From assembly GCF_007991735.1 (NCBI RefSeq), contig NZ_BJYX01000004.1, positions 124,001 to 188,000 of the forward strand: a DNA stretch of 64,000 nt, written 5' to 3'. The translations under genes were made by a program, and so were the position numbers. The DNA is from Terrabacter aerolatus (GTDB lineage: Bacteria > Actinomycetota > Actinomycetes > Actinomycetales > Dermatophilaceae). The notes beneath the pieces were generated by a model. The model was not told the origin of the DNA. It made no database searches and worked only from the letters and a program-made list of their open reading frames with translations. Numbering within the stretch: position 1 is the stretch's first letter; each line of letters begins with the position of its first letter. Of this stretch, positions 45,942 to 53,780 are shown piece after piece.

Positions 45942-46723
45942 GACAGCCCCACCACCTCGGTCGACCCGCCGACGAGGTCGACGAAACGCTCCTCGAGCGA
46001 GCGCCCTGCCCTGACCGCGTCGAGCTCACCCGCGGCGAGGACCAGCCCGTCGGAGATGACGGCGACGTGGGTGCAGATGCGCTCGACGAGGTCCATGACG
46101 TGGCTCGAGAGCACGACGGTGCCCCCGGACTCGACGAAGCCGGTGAGGATGCGGCGGATCGTCGCCGCCGAGATCGGGTCGACGGCCTCGAACGGCTCGT
46201 CGAGCACGAGGACCCGGGGGGCGTGGACGAGCGCCGAGGCGAGTGTCACCTTCTTCGTCATGCCGGCCGAGTAGTCGACGACGAGCTTGCCCTGGGCCTC
46301 CGTGAGACCGAGCGCGGCCACGAGCTCGGCCGCCCGCTCCGACGCGAGCTCACGGGACAGGCCGCGGAGGAGCCCGGCATACGTGATCAGCTGGAGGCCG
46401 GTGAGCCGGTCGAAGAGCTTGAGCCCGTCGGGGAGCACGCCGACCAGTCGCTTGGTGGCGACGGGGTCGGACCACACGTCGCGGCCGAGGACGAACGCGT
46501 GGCCCGCGTCAGGACGCAGCAGGCCCGTGACCATCGACAGCGTCGTCGTCTTGCCTGCGCCGTTGGGGCCGACGAGCCCGAAGAACGAGCCGCGGGGCAC
46601 GTCGAGGTCGATGCCCTTGACCGCGATCAGGTCACCGAAGCGCTTGCCCAGGCCCCGCAGTGCGATGGCCGGCCCGCCCGTCGGACGCTGTTGCGGTACA
46701 GGCAGATCCGCGATGTCGCTCAT
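45917..46723 (-). CDS. ABC transporter ATP-binding protein
   Basis: A 268-residue ATPase. Walker A GPNGAGKTT is near residues 52-60, Walker B VLVLDEPFEAVDP near 168-180, and the signature is YSAGMTKK in place of LSGGQ, a variant seen in CcmA/NatA-like exporters. ATG 46723. It overlaps the permease by 25 bp. A role in export of a peptide, lipid or antibiotic is plausible; no immunity or biosynthetic genes adjoin it. Confidence 0.87.
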   Translation of the reverse strand: MSDIADLPVPQQRPTGGPAIALRGLGKRFGDLIAVKGIDLDVPRGSFFGLVGPNGAGKTTTLSMVTGLLRPDAGHAFVLGRDVWSDPVATKRLVGVLPDGLKLFDRLTGLQLITYAGLLRGLSRELASERAAELVAALGLTEAQGKLVVDYSAGMTKKVTLASALVHAPRVLVLDEPFEAVDPISAATIRRILTGFVESGGTVVLSSHVMDLVERICTHVAVISDGLVLAAGELDAVRAGRSLEERFVDLVGGSTEVVGLSWLRTSSD

Positions 46724-46745
46724 GCCACTCCCCCGAGCTCGAGCG

Positions 46746-47399
46746 TCAGAACGTCGCTGACTCGGCGTCGCGCAGCGGGACGTACGTCAGGCCCTCGACA
46801 CCGGAGAACTGCTCGATGTGGCCGGAGTACATCCGGTGCCCGACCTCGCTGAGCAGCGCGTCGTGGATCGGGATGAAGGTGCGTGGTGCGATGCGGCCGA
46901 CGAACGCGATGGAGTCACGGCTCGCGGCCCACGGGGCGCTGAGCGGGTGGGCCAGCACGTCGACCGGGCCGGGCTCCCCGTCGTAGGCGTCACCGGGGTG
47001 AAAGAGCGAGGGCTCGCCCTCGGCTCGCAGCACGACCCCGACGTTGGGGATGCGCGGCATCGCCGCGTGGTTGAACGCGTGGAGCTCACCGACCGGCGTC
47101 ACCACCACGTCACCCACGGTGAAGTCCTCGCCCTGGCGGGACGGCACCGCGGCCAGCCCCTCGGCGCGCAGCTTCTCCGCGGTGAGCGGGTCGGTGTGGA
47201 CCGTGGCCCCGGGGTTCGACCGCAGCAGGGCGCTGACCCGCTCGGGGTCGAAGTGGTCGGCGTGGTTGTGGGTCACGAGGACGGCGTCGAGCCCGGTGAG
47301 CTCGTCGAACCCCGACGAGAAGCTGCCCGGGTCGATGAGGATGCGGCGGTCAGCGGCCTCGACGAGGAGGCAGGCATGGCCGAGGTGAGTCACGCGCAT
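46746..47399 (-). CDS. MBL-fold metal-dependent hydrolase, UlaG-like
   Basis: A 217-residue metallo-beta-lactamase-fold enzyme beginning MRVTHLGHACLLV. THNHADHFD carries the HxHxDH metal motif; HPGDAYDGE and the C-terminal HPLSAPW supply further ligands. Similar proteins include UlaG-like lactonases and other hydrolases; substrate unknown. It lies 22 bp after the ABC ATPase stop on the same strand would-be operon (downstream of nothing else), so cotranscription with the ABC genes from its own upstream promoter is possible. Confidence 0.85.
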   Translation of the reverse strand: MRVTHLGHACLLVEAADRRILIDPGSFSSGFDELTGLDAVLVTHNHADHFDPERVSALLRSNPGATVHTDPLTAEKLRAEGLAAVPSRQGEDFTVGDVVVTPVGELHAFNHAAMPRIPNVGVVLRAEGEPSLFHPGDAYDGEPGPVDVLAHPLSAPWAASRDSIAFVGRIAPRTFIPIHDALLSEVGHRMYSGHIEQFSGVEGLTYVPLRDAESATF

Positions 47400-47582
47400 G
47401 GCACCACCTAACCACGCTGCGGACGGCGCAGGCCGGACGACAGACTCACCACAGGACGGTGTTTCGGTGGGAGCGGGGTGGGAGCCACGGGTGGGTCGTC
47501 ACGTACTGGGTGCTCGTGGCCGACGTCGTCGCGCTCGTCGTCGACGTGCGCGACGCCCCGCGCCGCTGGGGTCGATGCCGTG
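47400..47582. other. 183-bp spacer without a supported gene
   Basis: Between the MBL gene start and the MerR stop I see only short frames that lack codon bias and ribosome binding sites. TTAGGT, six bases before the MBL ATG, may be part of its promoter. Confidence 0.35.
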
Positions 47583-47978
47583 TCACGTGTCGGCGCGGGC
47601 CATCGTGGACGCGTACATCCCGATCTTGACGTCGATGGCCTCGAGGTGCTCGTGCACCTCGGCGAGCTGAGCGAGCACCCGCGCACGGTGGGTCTGGAGG
47701 AGCGCCAGCCGCTCGGCCTCGTTCCCGGCGCCCTGGCGGCACAACGCGGCATACGCCTTGACCTCGCGGATCGACATGCCCGTGGCACGCAGGCGCGTCA
47801 GCATCGTGACCCAGGTCAGGTCACGGTCGGTGTAGACGCGGTGCCCGGAGGTCGTGCGGCCCACGCTGCGCAGCATGAGCCCGTCCCTCTCGTAGTAGCG
47901 CAGCGTGTGCGGGGTCAGGCCGGTGCGCTCGGCGGCCTCGGCGATGGTCATTCCCTCGACCGGTGCGGTGACAGTCAC
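47583..47978 (-). CDS. MerR family transcriptional regulator
   Basis: A 131-residue regulator. MTIAEAAERTGLTPHTLRYYERDGL is split here as the N-terminal winged helix (TIAEAAERTGL then TLRYYERDGL), and a C-terminal coiled coil (QTHRARVLAQLAEVHEHL) makes the dimer. There are no effector cysteines for metal or redox sensing. GTG 47978 is chosen as start because the in-frame GTG at 48005 overlaps the operator-like palindrome. Its target is probably its own promoter; no divergent gene is evident. Confidence 0.83.
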   Translation of the reverse strand: MTVTAPVEGMTIAEAAERTGLTPHTLRYYERDGLMLRSVGRTTSGHRVYTDRDLTWVTMLTRLRATGMSIREVKAYAALCRQGAGNEAERLALLQTHRARVLAQLAEVHEHLEAIDVKIGMYASTMARADT

Positions 47979-47993
47979 CCGCCCATGGTCGGC

Positions 47994-48011
47994 CTTGGAG
48001 TGCACTCGAAG
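47994..48011. promoter_or_regulatory. MerR-type operator palindrome
   Basis: CTTGGAGTG-CACTCGAAG is a near-perfect dyad (8 of 9 pairs). On the minus strand it forms CTTGACTTCGAGTGCACTCC, with TTGACT as a -35-like hexamer; a -10-like GACCAT is 19 bp further, the long spacer typical of MerR-controlled promoters. It lies 16-33 bp before the MerR start, so autoregulation is likely. Confidence 0.6.
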
Positions 48012-48371
48012 TCAAGCCGGCGGCGAGGACTCGCGCCCGCGCCGGCCCGGGCCCCCGGGACAGGTCGAGCCTCGGGTGCGGCGCTGCCCGCGCCGGCCGG
48101 GACGGCCGACGGACGCGCTCAGCCGGTGCTGCGCCGCCGGCCACGTCCAGCACTCGCACGACGCGACAGGCGGGGTCACGGACGGGCGCGAGCTGCAGGT
48201 CGGTTCCGGCACGGGAGGCTCCTCTCGACGATCACTCGACGGCAGCCGGCCACGTGGCGGGATCCCGGTCACGACACCGGCAGCGGCAACGGCAACGGGG
48301 CCTTCCGGGAGGACGGCACGTGGTGGCGCCCTGGTAACGAGGTCGAGCCGCCCCGGGTCATGCGCCGCACC
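48012..48371. other. 360-bp region without a supported gene
   Basis: No frame on either strand shows a start with ribosome binding site and consistent codon use. A minus-strand reading around 48100-48160 contains VLDVAGG, which resembles SAM-methyltransferase motif I, but no further motifs follow, so I treat it as chance or a decayed remnant. G/C-rich short repeats (GGCAACGGCAACGGGG) lie at 48286-48301. Confidence 0.35.
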
Positions 48372-49649
48372 TCAGCGTGGAGTGTGATCCGCCTGACGTC
48401 CGCGACCGTGCCGGCGCAGACGCGCCCAGACGGGTGACGAGGTCGGGGGCAGGCGCAGCGCTCCGGTGTCGCTGGGCACCACGGCGGAGTCCCGAGCTGA
48501 CTCGAGCTCGCCGATCGCCCGGAGGGAGTCGCTGATGAGGGAACCGTAGACCGGCCACTCGTCGGGGTCGTCGAGCGGAGTCGTGCGCACCTCCTCCCTC
48601 AGCTTCGTCAGGACGCGGGACGCCTTGGCGATGCCGGCGTCGAACGCGGCCGCGGCGGCGTCGTCGTGGCGCCCGAACTGGGACACGGCCTCGGCCAGTC
48701 CCGAGAGGGCGTCGGCGTACTCGACGAGGAACGACTCCGACGGCGTCGGCTGGTGCCGGCTCTCGTCGGCGGCGTCGACGAGCGTCCGCGCGATCCCCGT
48801 CGCCTGCCACAGGGTGCGGCGCAGCGTGGTCACCGTGTGCTCGTAGCCCTCCCAGTCGACGTCGGCCGGTCGGATGTTGTCGCGCAGGTTGAAGCGCATG
48901 CTCTCCCGGCCGGTGCGGATGTCCTCGAGCACGAACGGCGCCCGGTCCGCGATCTCGCTCCCGCGGCGGTACCACCGGTTGGCGGACCTGGTGTCCCAGT
49001 CACCTCTCAGTCCCTCGGCCATCTCGTCGAGGAGCTCGCGGACCTGCCGGGCCAGCGCCGAGACCCGCTGGCGGGGCTTGGTCAGGTGCAGGGGGGCGAG
49101 GACGATCGCGTTGGTGGCCACGCCGATGACGCCGCCCGCGATCGTCTCGACGATGGTGAGGTAGGTGAACTGCGCGTTCGTCCCCTTGGCGGTGATGAGC
49201 GACAGCAGCACCATAGCGGGGACCTGGATCCCGTGGTCGCCGAGCCGGGACCAGCGCCCGATGACGAGGGCGACGAGGATGACGCCGAACATCGTCCACC
49301 AGTAGACGCCGAAGACGGTCGCGACGACCCAGGCGACGCTGAGGCCGAGGACGACCGCCGCGATGCGCTGCGCGCTCGCCGACAGGGACCTCACCATCGT
49401 GCGGTCGACGACGAGGAGCGCCGCCATCGGCGCGTAGAACGGTACCGGGCTGTGCAGCAGCCGGACGGCGAACTGCCAGGCGAGCACGGTGGCGACGGCG
49501 GCCTTGACGAGCAGGAGGAGGGCGTCGCGCTCGGGTCCGGCCTGACGCATCGCCCGACCCAGCGCATGGATGCGCTGTCTCGTGTCGTCCTGCCACTGGC
49601 TCACGAGCCGCCGCCCCCGCACGATGCCGACCCGTCGAGCGGGGCGCAT
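48372..49649 (-). CDS. FUSC/aromatic acid exporter family membrane protein
   Basis: A 425-residue protein. Five or six helices in residues 45-185 make an N-terminal FUSC-type membrane domain; a long soluble helical C-terminal domain follows (aromatic-acid-exporter ArAE-like). ATG 49649. It is 38 bp downstream of the YihY gene, so both are probably cotranscribed. Substrate and direction of transport are unknown. Confidence 0.8.
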   Translation of the reverse strand: MRPARRVGIVRGRRLVSQWQDDTRQRIHALGRAMRQAGPERDALLLLVKAAVATVLAWQFAVRLLHSPVPFYAPMAALLVVDRTMVRSLSASAQRIAAVVLGLSVAWVVATVFGVYWWTMFGVILVALVIGRWSRLGDHGIQVPAMVLLSLITAKGTNAQFTYLTIVETIAGGVIGVATNAIVLAPLHLTKPRQRVSALARQVRELLDEMAEGLRGDWDTRSANRWYRRGSEIADRAPFVLEDIRTGRESMRFNLRDNIRPADVDWEGYEHTVTTLRRTLWQATGIARTLVDAADESRHQPTPSESFLVEYADALSGLAEAVSQFGRHDDAAAAAFDAGIAKASRVLTKLREEVRTTPLDDPDEWPVYGSLISDSLRAIGELESARDSAVVPSDTGALRLPPTSSPVWARLRRHGRGRQADHTPR

Positions 49650-49687
49650 GCCGCGTCTCCCACGTGCCCAGCCTAGGCCCGTGGCGC

Positions 49688-50797
49688 TCAGACCGACCGC
49701 CGCTCGGCTGCCTCGGCGGCCGCACGCCGGTCCACGTCGTCCATGGCTCGCGTGTCACGCGGCTCGGCGAAGGGTTCGAGGTCCTCGGGCACGCCCTGGG
49801 CGATGGCCCGGCTGCGGTCGAGCTCGGCGTTGACCTCGGCGCCGAGCAGGATCGCGATGTTCGTCAGCCACAGCCAGACGAGGAAGACGACGACACCGGC
49901 CAGCGAGCCGTAGGTCTTGTTGTACGACGAGAAGAAGGCCACGTAGACGGCGAAGAGTCCCGAGACGACGAGCCAGATGACGACGGCGATGACGCCACCG
50001 GGGCTGACCCACTTCACCCCGCCCTGCTTCGCGTTGGGGCTCGCCCAGAAGAGCACCGCGAAGAGGACCGACACGAGCACGAGCAGGACCGGCCACTTGA
50101 GCACCCCCCAGACGAGCAGCGAGGTGTCGCCGGCGCCGACGAGACCGCCGACCTGCTGGGCGACCGGGCCGCTGACCACGACGATGACGGCGCTGATGAT
50201 CATGACGACGACCGCGAAGAGGGTCACTCCCACCCGGATCGGCACGGTCTTCCAGATCGGGCGGCCCTCGGGGATGTCGTAGATGACGTTCGAGGCGCGC
50301 ATGAACGCGGAGACGTAGCCCGACGCCGACCACAGTGCCACGAGCAGGCCGAGGACCGCTCCGAGTCCGGCGCCGGTCCGGTTGGCCTGCGCCTGGGCGA
50401 TGAGGGTCCGCACGAAGTCCGCGCTCGAGCCGGGGGCGATGGCCTGGACCTGGCTGACCACCTGCGAGGTGGCGTCCCGGCCGAGCAGGCCGAGCGCGGC
50501 GACGAGCACGACGAGCGCCGGTGCGATGGACAGCAGTCCGTAGTACGTCAGCGAGGCGGCCAGGTCGGTCAGGTTGTCCCGCTTGAACTCGGCGCGCGCC
50601 CGCTTGAGCACGGCGACGAGCGACGCCCGCGGCAGGTCGGTCGGGCTCTCGGGTTCCGCGTCCGGGGCCGCCCCGTCCCGGCGGGGTCCGCGCTGCTCCC
50701 GGTGCCCAGGGTGCTGCTCGCTGTGGCGGCCGACATCGTCCGTCGTCTCCAGGGGATCGCGGACCGAGTCGCGCGCGTGGTCGTCTGCTGCTGCCAT
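49688..50797 (-). CDS. YihY/BrkB family inner-membrane protein
   Basis: A 369-residue protein with a hydrophilic N-terminal 70 residues and six helices. The diagnostic stretch LAASLTYYGLLSIAPALVVLVA near residue 80-100 (written here in parts) and LVALWSASGYVSAFMRA plus WLWLTNIAILLGAEVNAEL identify YihY/BrkB. Function is not settled; the family was misnamed ribonuclease BN. It is divergent from the canonical Ser/Thr kinase. Confidence 0.86.
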   Translation of the reverse strand: MAAADDHARDSVRDPLETTDDVGRHSEQHPGHREQRGPRRDGAAPDAEPESPTDLPRASLVAVLKRARAEFKRDNLTDLAASLTYYGLLSIAPALVVLVAALGLLGRDATSQVVSQVQAIAPGSSADFVRTLIAQAQANRTGAGLGAVLGLLVALWSASGYVSAFMRASNVIYDIPEGRPIWKTVPIRVGVTLFAVVVMIISAVIVVVSGPVAQQVGGLVGAGDTSLLVWGVLKWPVLLVLVSVLFAVLFWASPNAKQGGVKWVSPGGVIAVVIWLVVSGLFAVYVAFFSSYNKTYGSLAGVVVFLVWLWLTNIAILLGAEVNAELDRSRAIAQGVPEDLEPFAEPRDTRAMDDVDRRAAAEAAERRSV

Positions 50798-51047
50798 GCC
50801 CCACGCGTACCCAGTGGGCTGTGCGCCCGCACCGAGACGTGACCGGGACGGGGCCGGGACGGGGCCGGGTCACCGGGACCCCGGCGGCAGTGGCAGCATG
50901 GGGCGCCGGTCTGGGTACGAGCCACCCGGGCGCCGACTCCTGCGCGACGGTCGGCAGAGACGACCCGACGACCTGACGACCGCGCCCGCGGCGGTGAGAG
51001 CCGTGCGGACCAGAGGCAACCCGAGCACGCTCCGGAGGGAGTCGAGG
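50798..51047. other. Divergent spacer between YihY and Ser/Thr kinase
   Basis: No gene is seen. GGGACGGGGCC occurs twice in tandem (about 50844-50865). The kinase ribosome binding site GGAGGGA is at 51033-51039. I see no convincing -10 box for either gene. Confidence 0.35.
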
Positions 51048-52775
51048 ATGGTGGACGAGCAGCCGGTCCTCATCGCTGCGCGCTACCGGTTGATGAACCG
51101 GATCGGCGCCGGCGGGATGGGCCACGTGTGGCTGGCCTGGGACGAGCGCCTCAACCGCGCCGTGGCCGTCAAGCAGCTGCACTCGCCCGTCGGCCTCCCC
51201 GAGGACGAGGCCCGCGTCGCGCAGGACCGCGCCATGCGCGAGGCGCGCATCACGGCGCGGCTGCACCACCCCAACGCCGTGCCCGTCTTCGACGTCGTGG
51301 ACCACGACGGCGCCCCCTGCCTGGTCATGCAGTACCTCCCGTCCCGCAGCCTCCAGGCGGTGCTCACCGAGCGGGGACCGCTCCCGGCGCGTGAGGTGGC
51401 GAAGGTCGGTGCGGAGCTGGCGTCCGCCCTCGCAGCAGCGCACCGCGCGGACATCGTCCACCGGGACGTCAAGCCCGGCAACGTCCTCATCGCCGACGAC
51501 GGCACGGCCCGCATCACCGACTTCGGCATCTCGCACGCACTCGGTGACGCGTCCCTGACCTCGACGGGGATGGTCACCGGCACGCCCGCCTACCTCGCGC
51601 CGGAGGTGGCGCGCGGCACCTCGTCGAGCGCCGCGTCCGACGTGTTCTCCCTCGGCGCGACGCTCTACGCCGCCGTCGAGGGAGCGCCGCCCTTCGGCAC
51701 GGGCGACAACGCCATGGCGCTGCTGCACCGGGTCGCCTCCGGGTCCATCACGCCACCCTCGGACGGACCGCTGGCCGGCGTCCTCGGCGCCATGCTGGCG
51801 GCCGACCCCGCGGACCGACCGTCGATGCGGGACGTGTCGGCCGAGCTCGCCGAGATCGCCGCGACCGGCGGCCCCGGAGCGGCCACGGGCGCACCGGCAG
51901 GTCGCCCCGACCGCACCCGGGTGCTCCCGGCGGCCGGTGCGGCGGCGCTCCCCGCGCCATCCCCCGGCGCCGGCGGCCCGGCCCCGTCCCCCGCGACGGG
52001 CGACGGGGGTGGACCCCGGGCCGTCCAGGGCCCCCCGACGCGACCCACGACGCCCCTGGTCCCGGCGGCCACGGCCGACGACACGGCATACGCCCGCCCG
52101 TCGGGCGCCACGACCCCGCCCGCCACGCCCGGAACCCCCGCGGCCCGTGACGATGCGCGCCGGCGCGGGCGTGGGCTCGTGCTGCTCGTCGGGCTGGTCG
52201 CCCTCGTCGGCCTCGGCTTCGTCGTGTGGGCGCTGCAGGGCGACGGTGCCGCCCCCAGCGGACAGGCAGCCCGTCCCCCGGCGACGTCGGTCGCCACGCC
52301 ACGGGCGAGCACGGCGGCGCCCAGCACGTCGACCGCCCCACGGCCGTCGCCGTCCACGAGCCCCACGAGCCGGCCCACGGCCTCGAGACCGACCACGAGG
52401 CCGACCACGACGCCTGCGCCGCCCACCTCGTCCGCGCCACCGGCCGGCACGAGCGCGGCCGACCTGACGCGCGCCGTGCGCGACTACTACGCCCTGCTGC
52501 CCGGCAACACCGCCGCCGGCTGGGCGCGACTGACCGACCACTACCGGTCGACCACTGCCGGGAGCCGCTCGACCTATGACCGCTTCTGGGCCTCGGTCGA
52601 CTCGGTCCAGGTCACCCAGGCCACCGGGTCTGCTCCGGGCTCGGTCGTGGCCACGCTCCGATACGCCTTCTCCGACGGCCGGCGCTTCGAGGAACGGACC
52701 TCCTACACCCTCGTCGAGGACGGCGGCATCCTCAAGATCGACCGTTCGTCGGTGCTCAGCAGCCGCCAGCTCTGA
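51048..52775 (+). CDS. Membrane Ser/Thr protein kinase (canonical catalytic domain)
   Basis: A 575-residue kinase of the PknA/B-like class. Residues 10-275 form the kinase domain: IGAGGMGHVW Gly loop, VAVKQL, HRDVKPGN near 138-145, DFG and APE all intact. An Ala/Pro-rich juxtamembrane segment leads to one helix near 378-397, a Ser/Thr/Pro linker and a 110-residue extracellular domain; no PASTA repeats. ATG 51048 follows GGAGGGA with eight bases between. The extracellular region, like that of the atypical kinase at 16 kb, is small and not PASTA; ligand unknown. Confidence 0.9.
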   Translation: MVDEQPVLIAARYRLMNRIGAGGMGHVWLAWDERLNRAVAVKQLHSPVGLPEDEARVAQDRAMREARITARLHHPNAVPVFDVVDHDGAPCLVMQYLPSRSLQAVLTERGPLPAREVAKVGAELASALAAAHRADIVHRDVKPGNVLIADDGTARITDFGISHALGDASLTSTGMVTGTPAYLAPEVARGTSSSAASDVFSLGATLYAAVEGAPPFGTGDNAMALLHRVASGSITPPSDGPLAGVLGAMLAADPADRPSMRDVSAELAEIAATGGPGAATGAPAGRPDRTRVLPAAGAAALPAPSPGAGGPAPSPATGDGGGPRAVQGPPTRPTTPLVPAATADDTAYARPSGATTPPATPGTPAARDDARRRGRGLVLLVGLVALVGLGFVVWALQGDGAAPSGQAARPPATSVATPRASTAAPSTSTAPRPSPSTSPTSRPTASRPTTRPTTTPAPPTSSAPPAGTSAADLTRAVRDYYALLPGNTAAGWARLTDHYRSTTAGSRSTYDRFWASVDSVQVTQATGSAPGSVVATLRYAFSDGRRFEERTSYTLVEDGGILKIDRSSVLSSRQL

Positions 52776-52921
52776 CCCGGGCGTCATCCGCGCCCAGGCA
52801 CCGGACGCGTCCGCGCGGACCTCGCTCGAGCCCCCACCGGCCGCGTTCGGGTGGCCATGCCCTCAGATCATTGGGGCGGGGCGCCGCGGCCGGCGGGGTG
52901 CTCGTGTGATGCGGGTGGTCC

Positions 52922-52943
52922 GGTGACGGTCAGACCGTCACGG
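52922..52943. terminator. Short hairpin after the Ser/Thr kinase
   Basis: GTGACGGT at 52923-52930 pairs with ACCGTCAC at 52934-52941, a short stem of moderate strength. It also overlaps the stop of the small minus-strand ORF, so it could end either transcript. Confidence 0.45.
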
Positions 52944-53120
52944 GCAACGCCACATGACCAGTGAACGCGTGGAGTGCCCCGCGCGGTTCCGCGACGCACC
53001 GACGGGAGCGACGACGCTGGTGGTGCAGGCCTGCACGAGGCGCTCGAGCATCGCTGCTCGCTCGGTGCCCGTCATCACGGTCGCGCTGGTCTCGTCGTCG
53101 CCCGGCGTCATTGCGCTCAT
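52938..53120 (-). CDS. Possible small gene of 60 residues behind a repeat operator
   Basis: An ORF of 60 codons starting MSAMTPGDDETSATV at ATG 53120, with GGGAG six bases upstream. Codon third positions are mostly G/C in the first 40 codons, as in real genes here, less so at the end. It has one Cys near the middle and one near the C-terminus (WRCP). It matches no family I know. The promoter region upstream carries three 7-bp repeats at 11-bp pitch. It lies after the molybdenum hydroxylase operon on the same strand and could be part of it or separate. Confidence 0.4.
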   Translation of the reverse strand: MSAMTPGDDETSATVMTGTERAAMLERLVQACTTSVVAPVGASRNRAGHSTRSLVMWRCP

Positions 53121-53221
53121 CGAGGTCTCCCTGGTCGTAGCACCCGGCTCAACCCAGTGGCCGGTGTCCCGGGAACAGGTGTACCAGTCCGGTTCGATCG
53201 ATTCATCCCCAATGCCCGATT

Positions 53222-53250
53222 TCTGCAAGAAAGTCTCAAGAAAGTTGCAA
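53222..53250 (-). promoter_or_regulatory. Three 7-bp direct repeats at 11-bp pitch
   Basis: On the minus strand TTGCAAC-TTTC-TTGAGAC-TTTC-TTGCAGA occupies 53250-53222. The 7-plus-4 spacing equals one DNA turn and is the pattern bound by winged-helix activators of the SARP and OmpR/PhoB classes. The DNA here is unusually A/T-rich. The site is about 100 bp upstream of the small ORF start and downstream of the IorA-like gene. Confidence 0.55.
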
Positions 53251-53292
53251 GGGACGACAAGCGGAGGCCCTCGTGGCGACCGGGAGAGGGAG

Positions 53293-53769
53293 TCACATCC
53301 GGGCGGCTCCGTCGCGCACGGCCTCCCTGATCCGGTTGTACGTGCCGCACCGACAGACGTTGCGTATGCCGTCCAGGTCGTCATCGGTGATCTGGCGGCC
53401 CCCGGCCTGCACCTGGTGCACGAGCGCGACCGCGGCCATGATCTGGCCGGGCTGGCAGTAGCCGCACTGGGCGACGTCGCGCTCCAGCCACGCCTCCTGC
53501 ATGGGGTGCAGGTCGGCGCCGACCGTGTCGGGCAGCCCCTCGATGGTCGTGATCTCGTCGTCGGGGCCGACGTCCTTGACCTGGACCGAGCACGGGTTGA
53601 AGGCCTTGCCGTTGATGTGCGAGGTGCAGGCCTTGCAGACGTTGATCCCGCACCCGTACTTGGGCCCGGTGATGCCGAGGACGTCGCGCAGGACCCAGAG
53701 GAGCCTGACGTCGTCGGCGACGTCGACGGTGACGGCCTCGCCGTTCACCCGGAAGGTGTGCTGTGCCAT
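53293..53769 (-). CDS. [2Fe-2S] small subunit of IorAB-type molybdenum hydroxylase
   Basis: A 158-residue iron-sulfur protein of the isoquinoline/aldehyde oxidoreductase class. Plant-type cluster motif CGINVCKACT near residues 40-49 and a second cluster with CGYCQPGQ near 99-106 and CRCGTY near 135-140 are complete. ATG 53769 follows GAGGAGC. It is 11 bp after the large-subunit stop, transcribed last. The ATA codon in DGIRNV lies in a GGCATAC heptamer. No FAD subunit is present, so electrons likely leave to a cytochrome or other carrier. Confidence 0.92.
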   Translation of the reverse strand: MAQHTFRVNGEAVTVDVADDVRLLWVLRDVLGITGPKYGCGINVCKACTSHINGKAFNPCSVQVKDVGPDDEITTIEGLPDTVGADLHPMQEAWLERDVAQCGYCQPGQIMAAVALVHQVQAGGRQITDDDLDGIRNVCRCGTYNRIREAVRDGAARM

Positions 53770-53780
53770 GGGGATGCTCC

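Noticed and set aside
47400-47582. Short frames in the MBL-MerR spacer
   Set aside because: They lack ribosome binding sites and third-position bias and overlap in all frames.
48060-48160. VLDVAGG methyltransferase-like motif on the minus strand
   Set aside because: A single 7-residue match in a GC-rich frame with no start site, no further motifs and no consistent codon bias.
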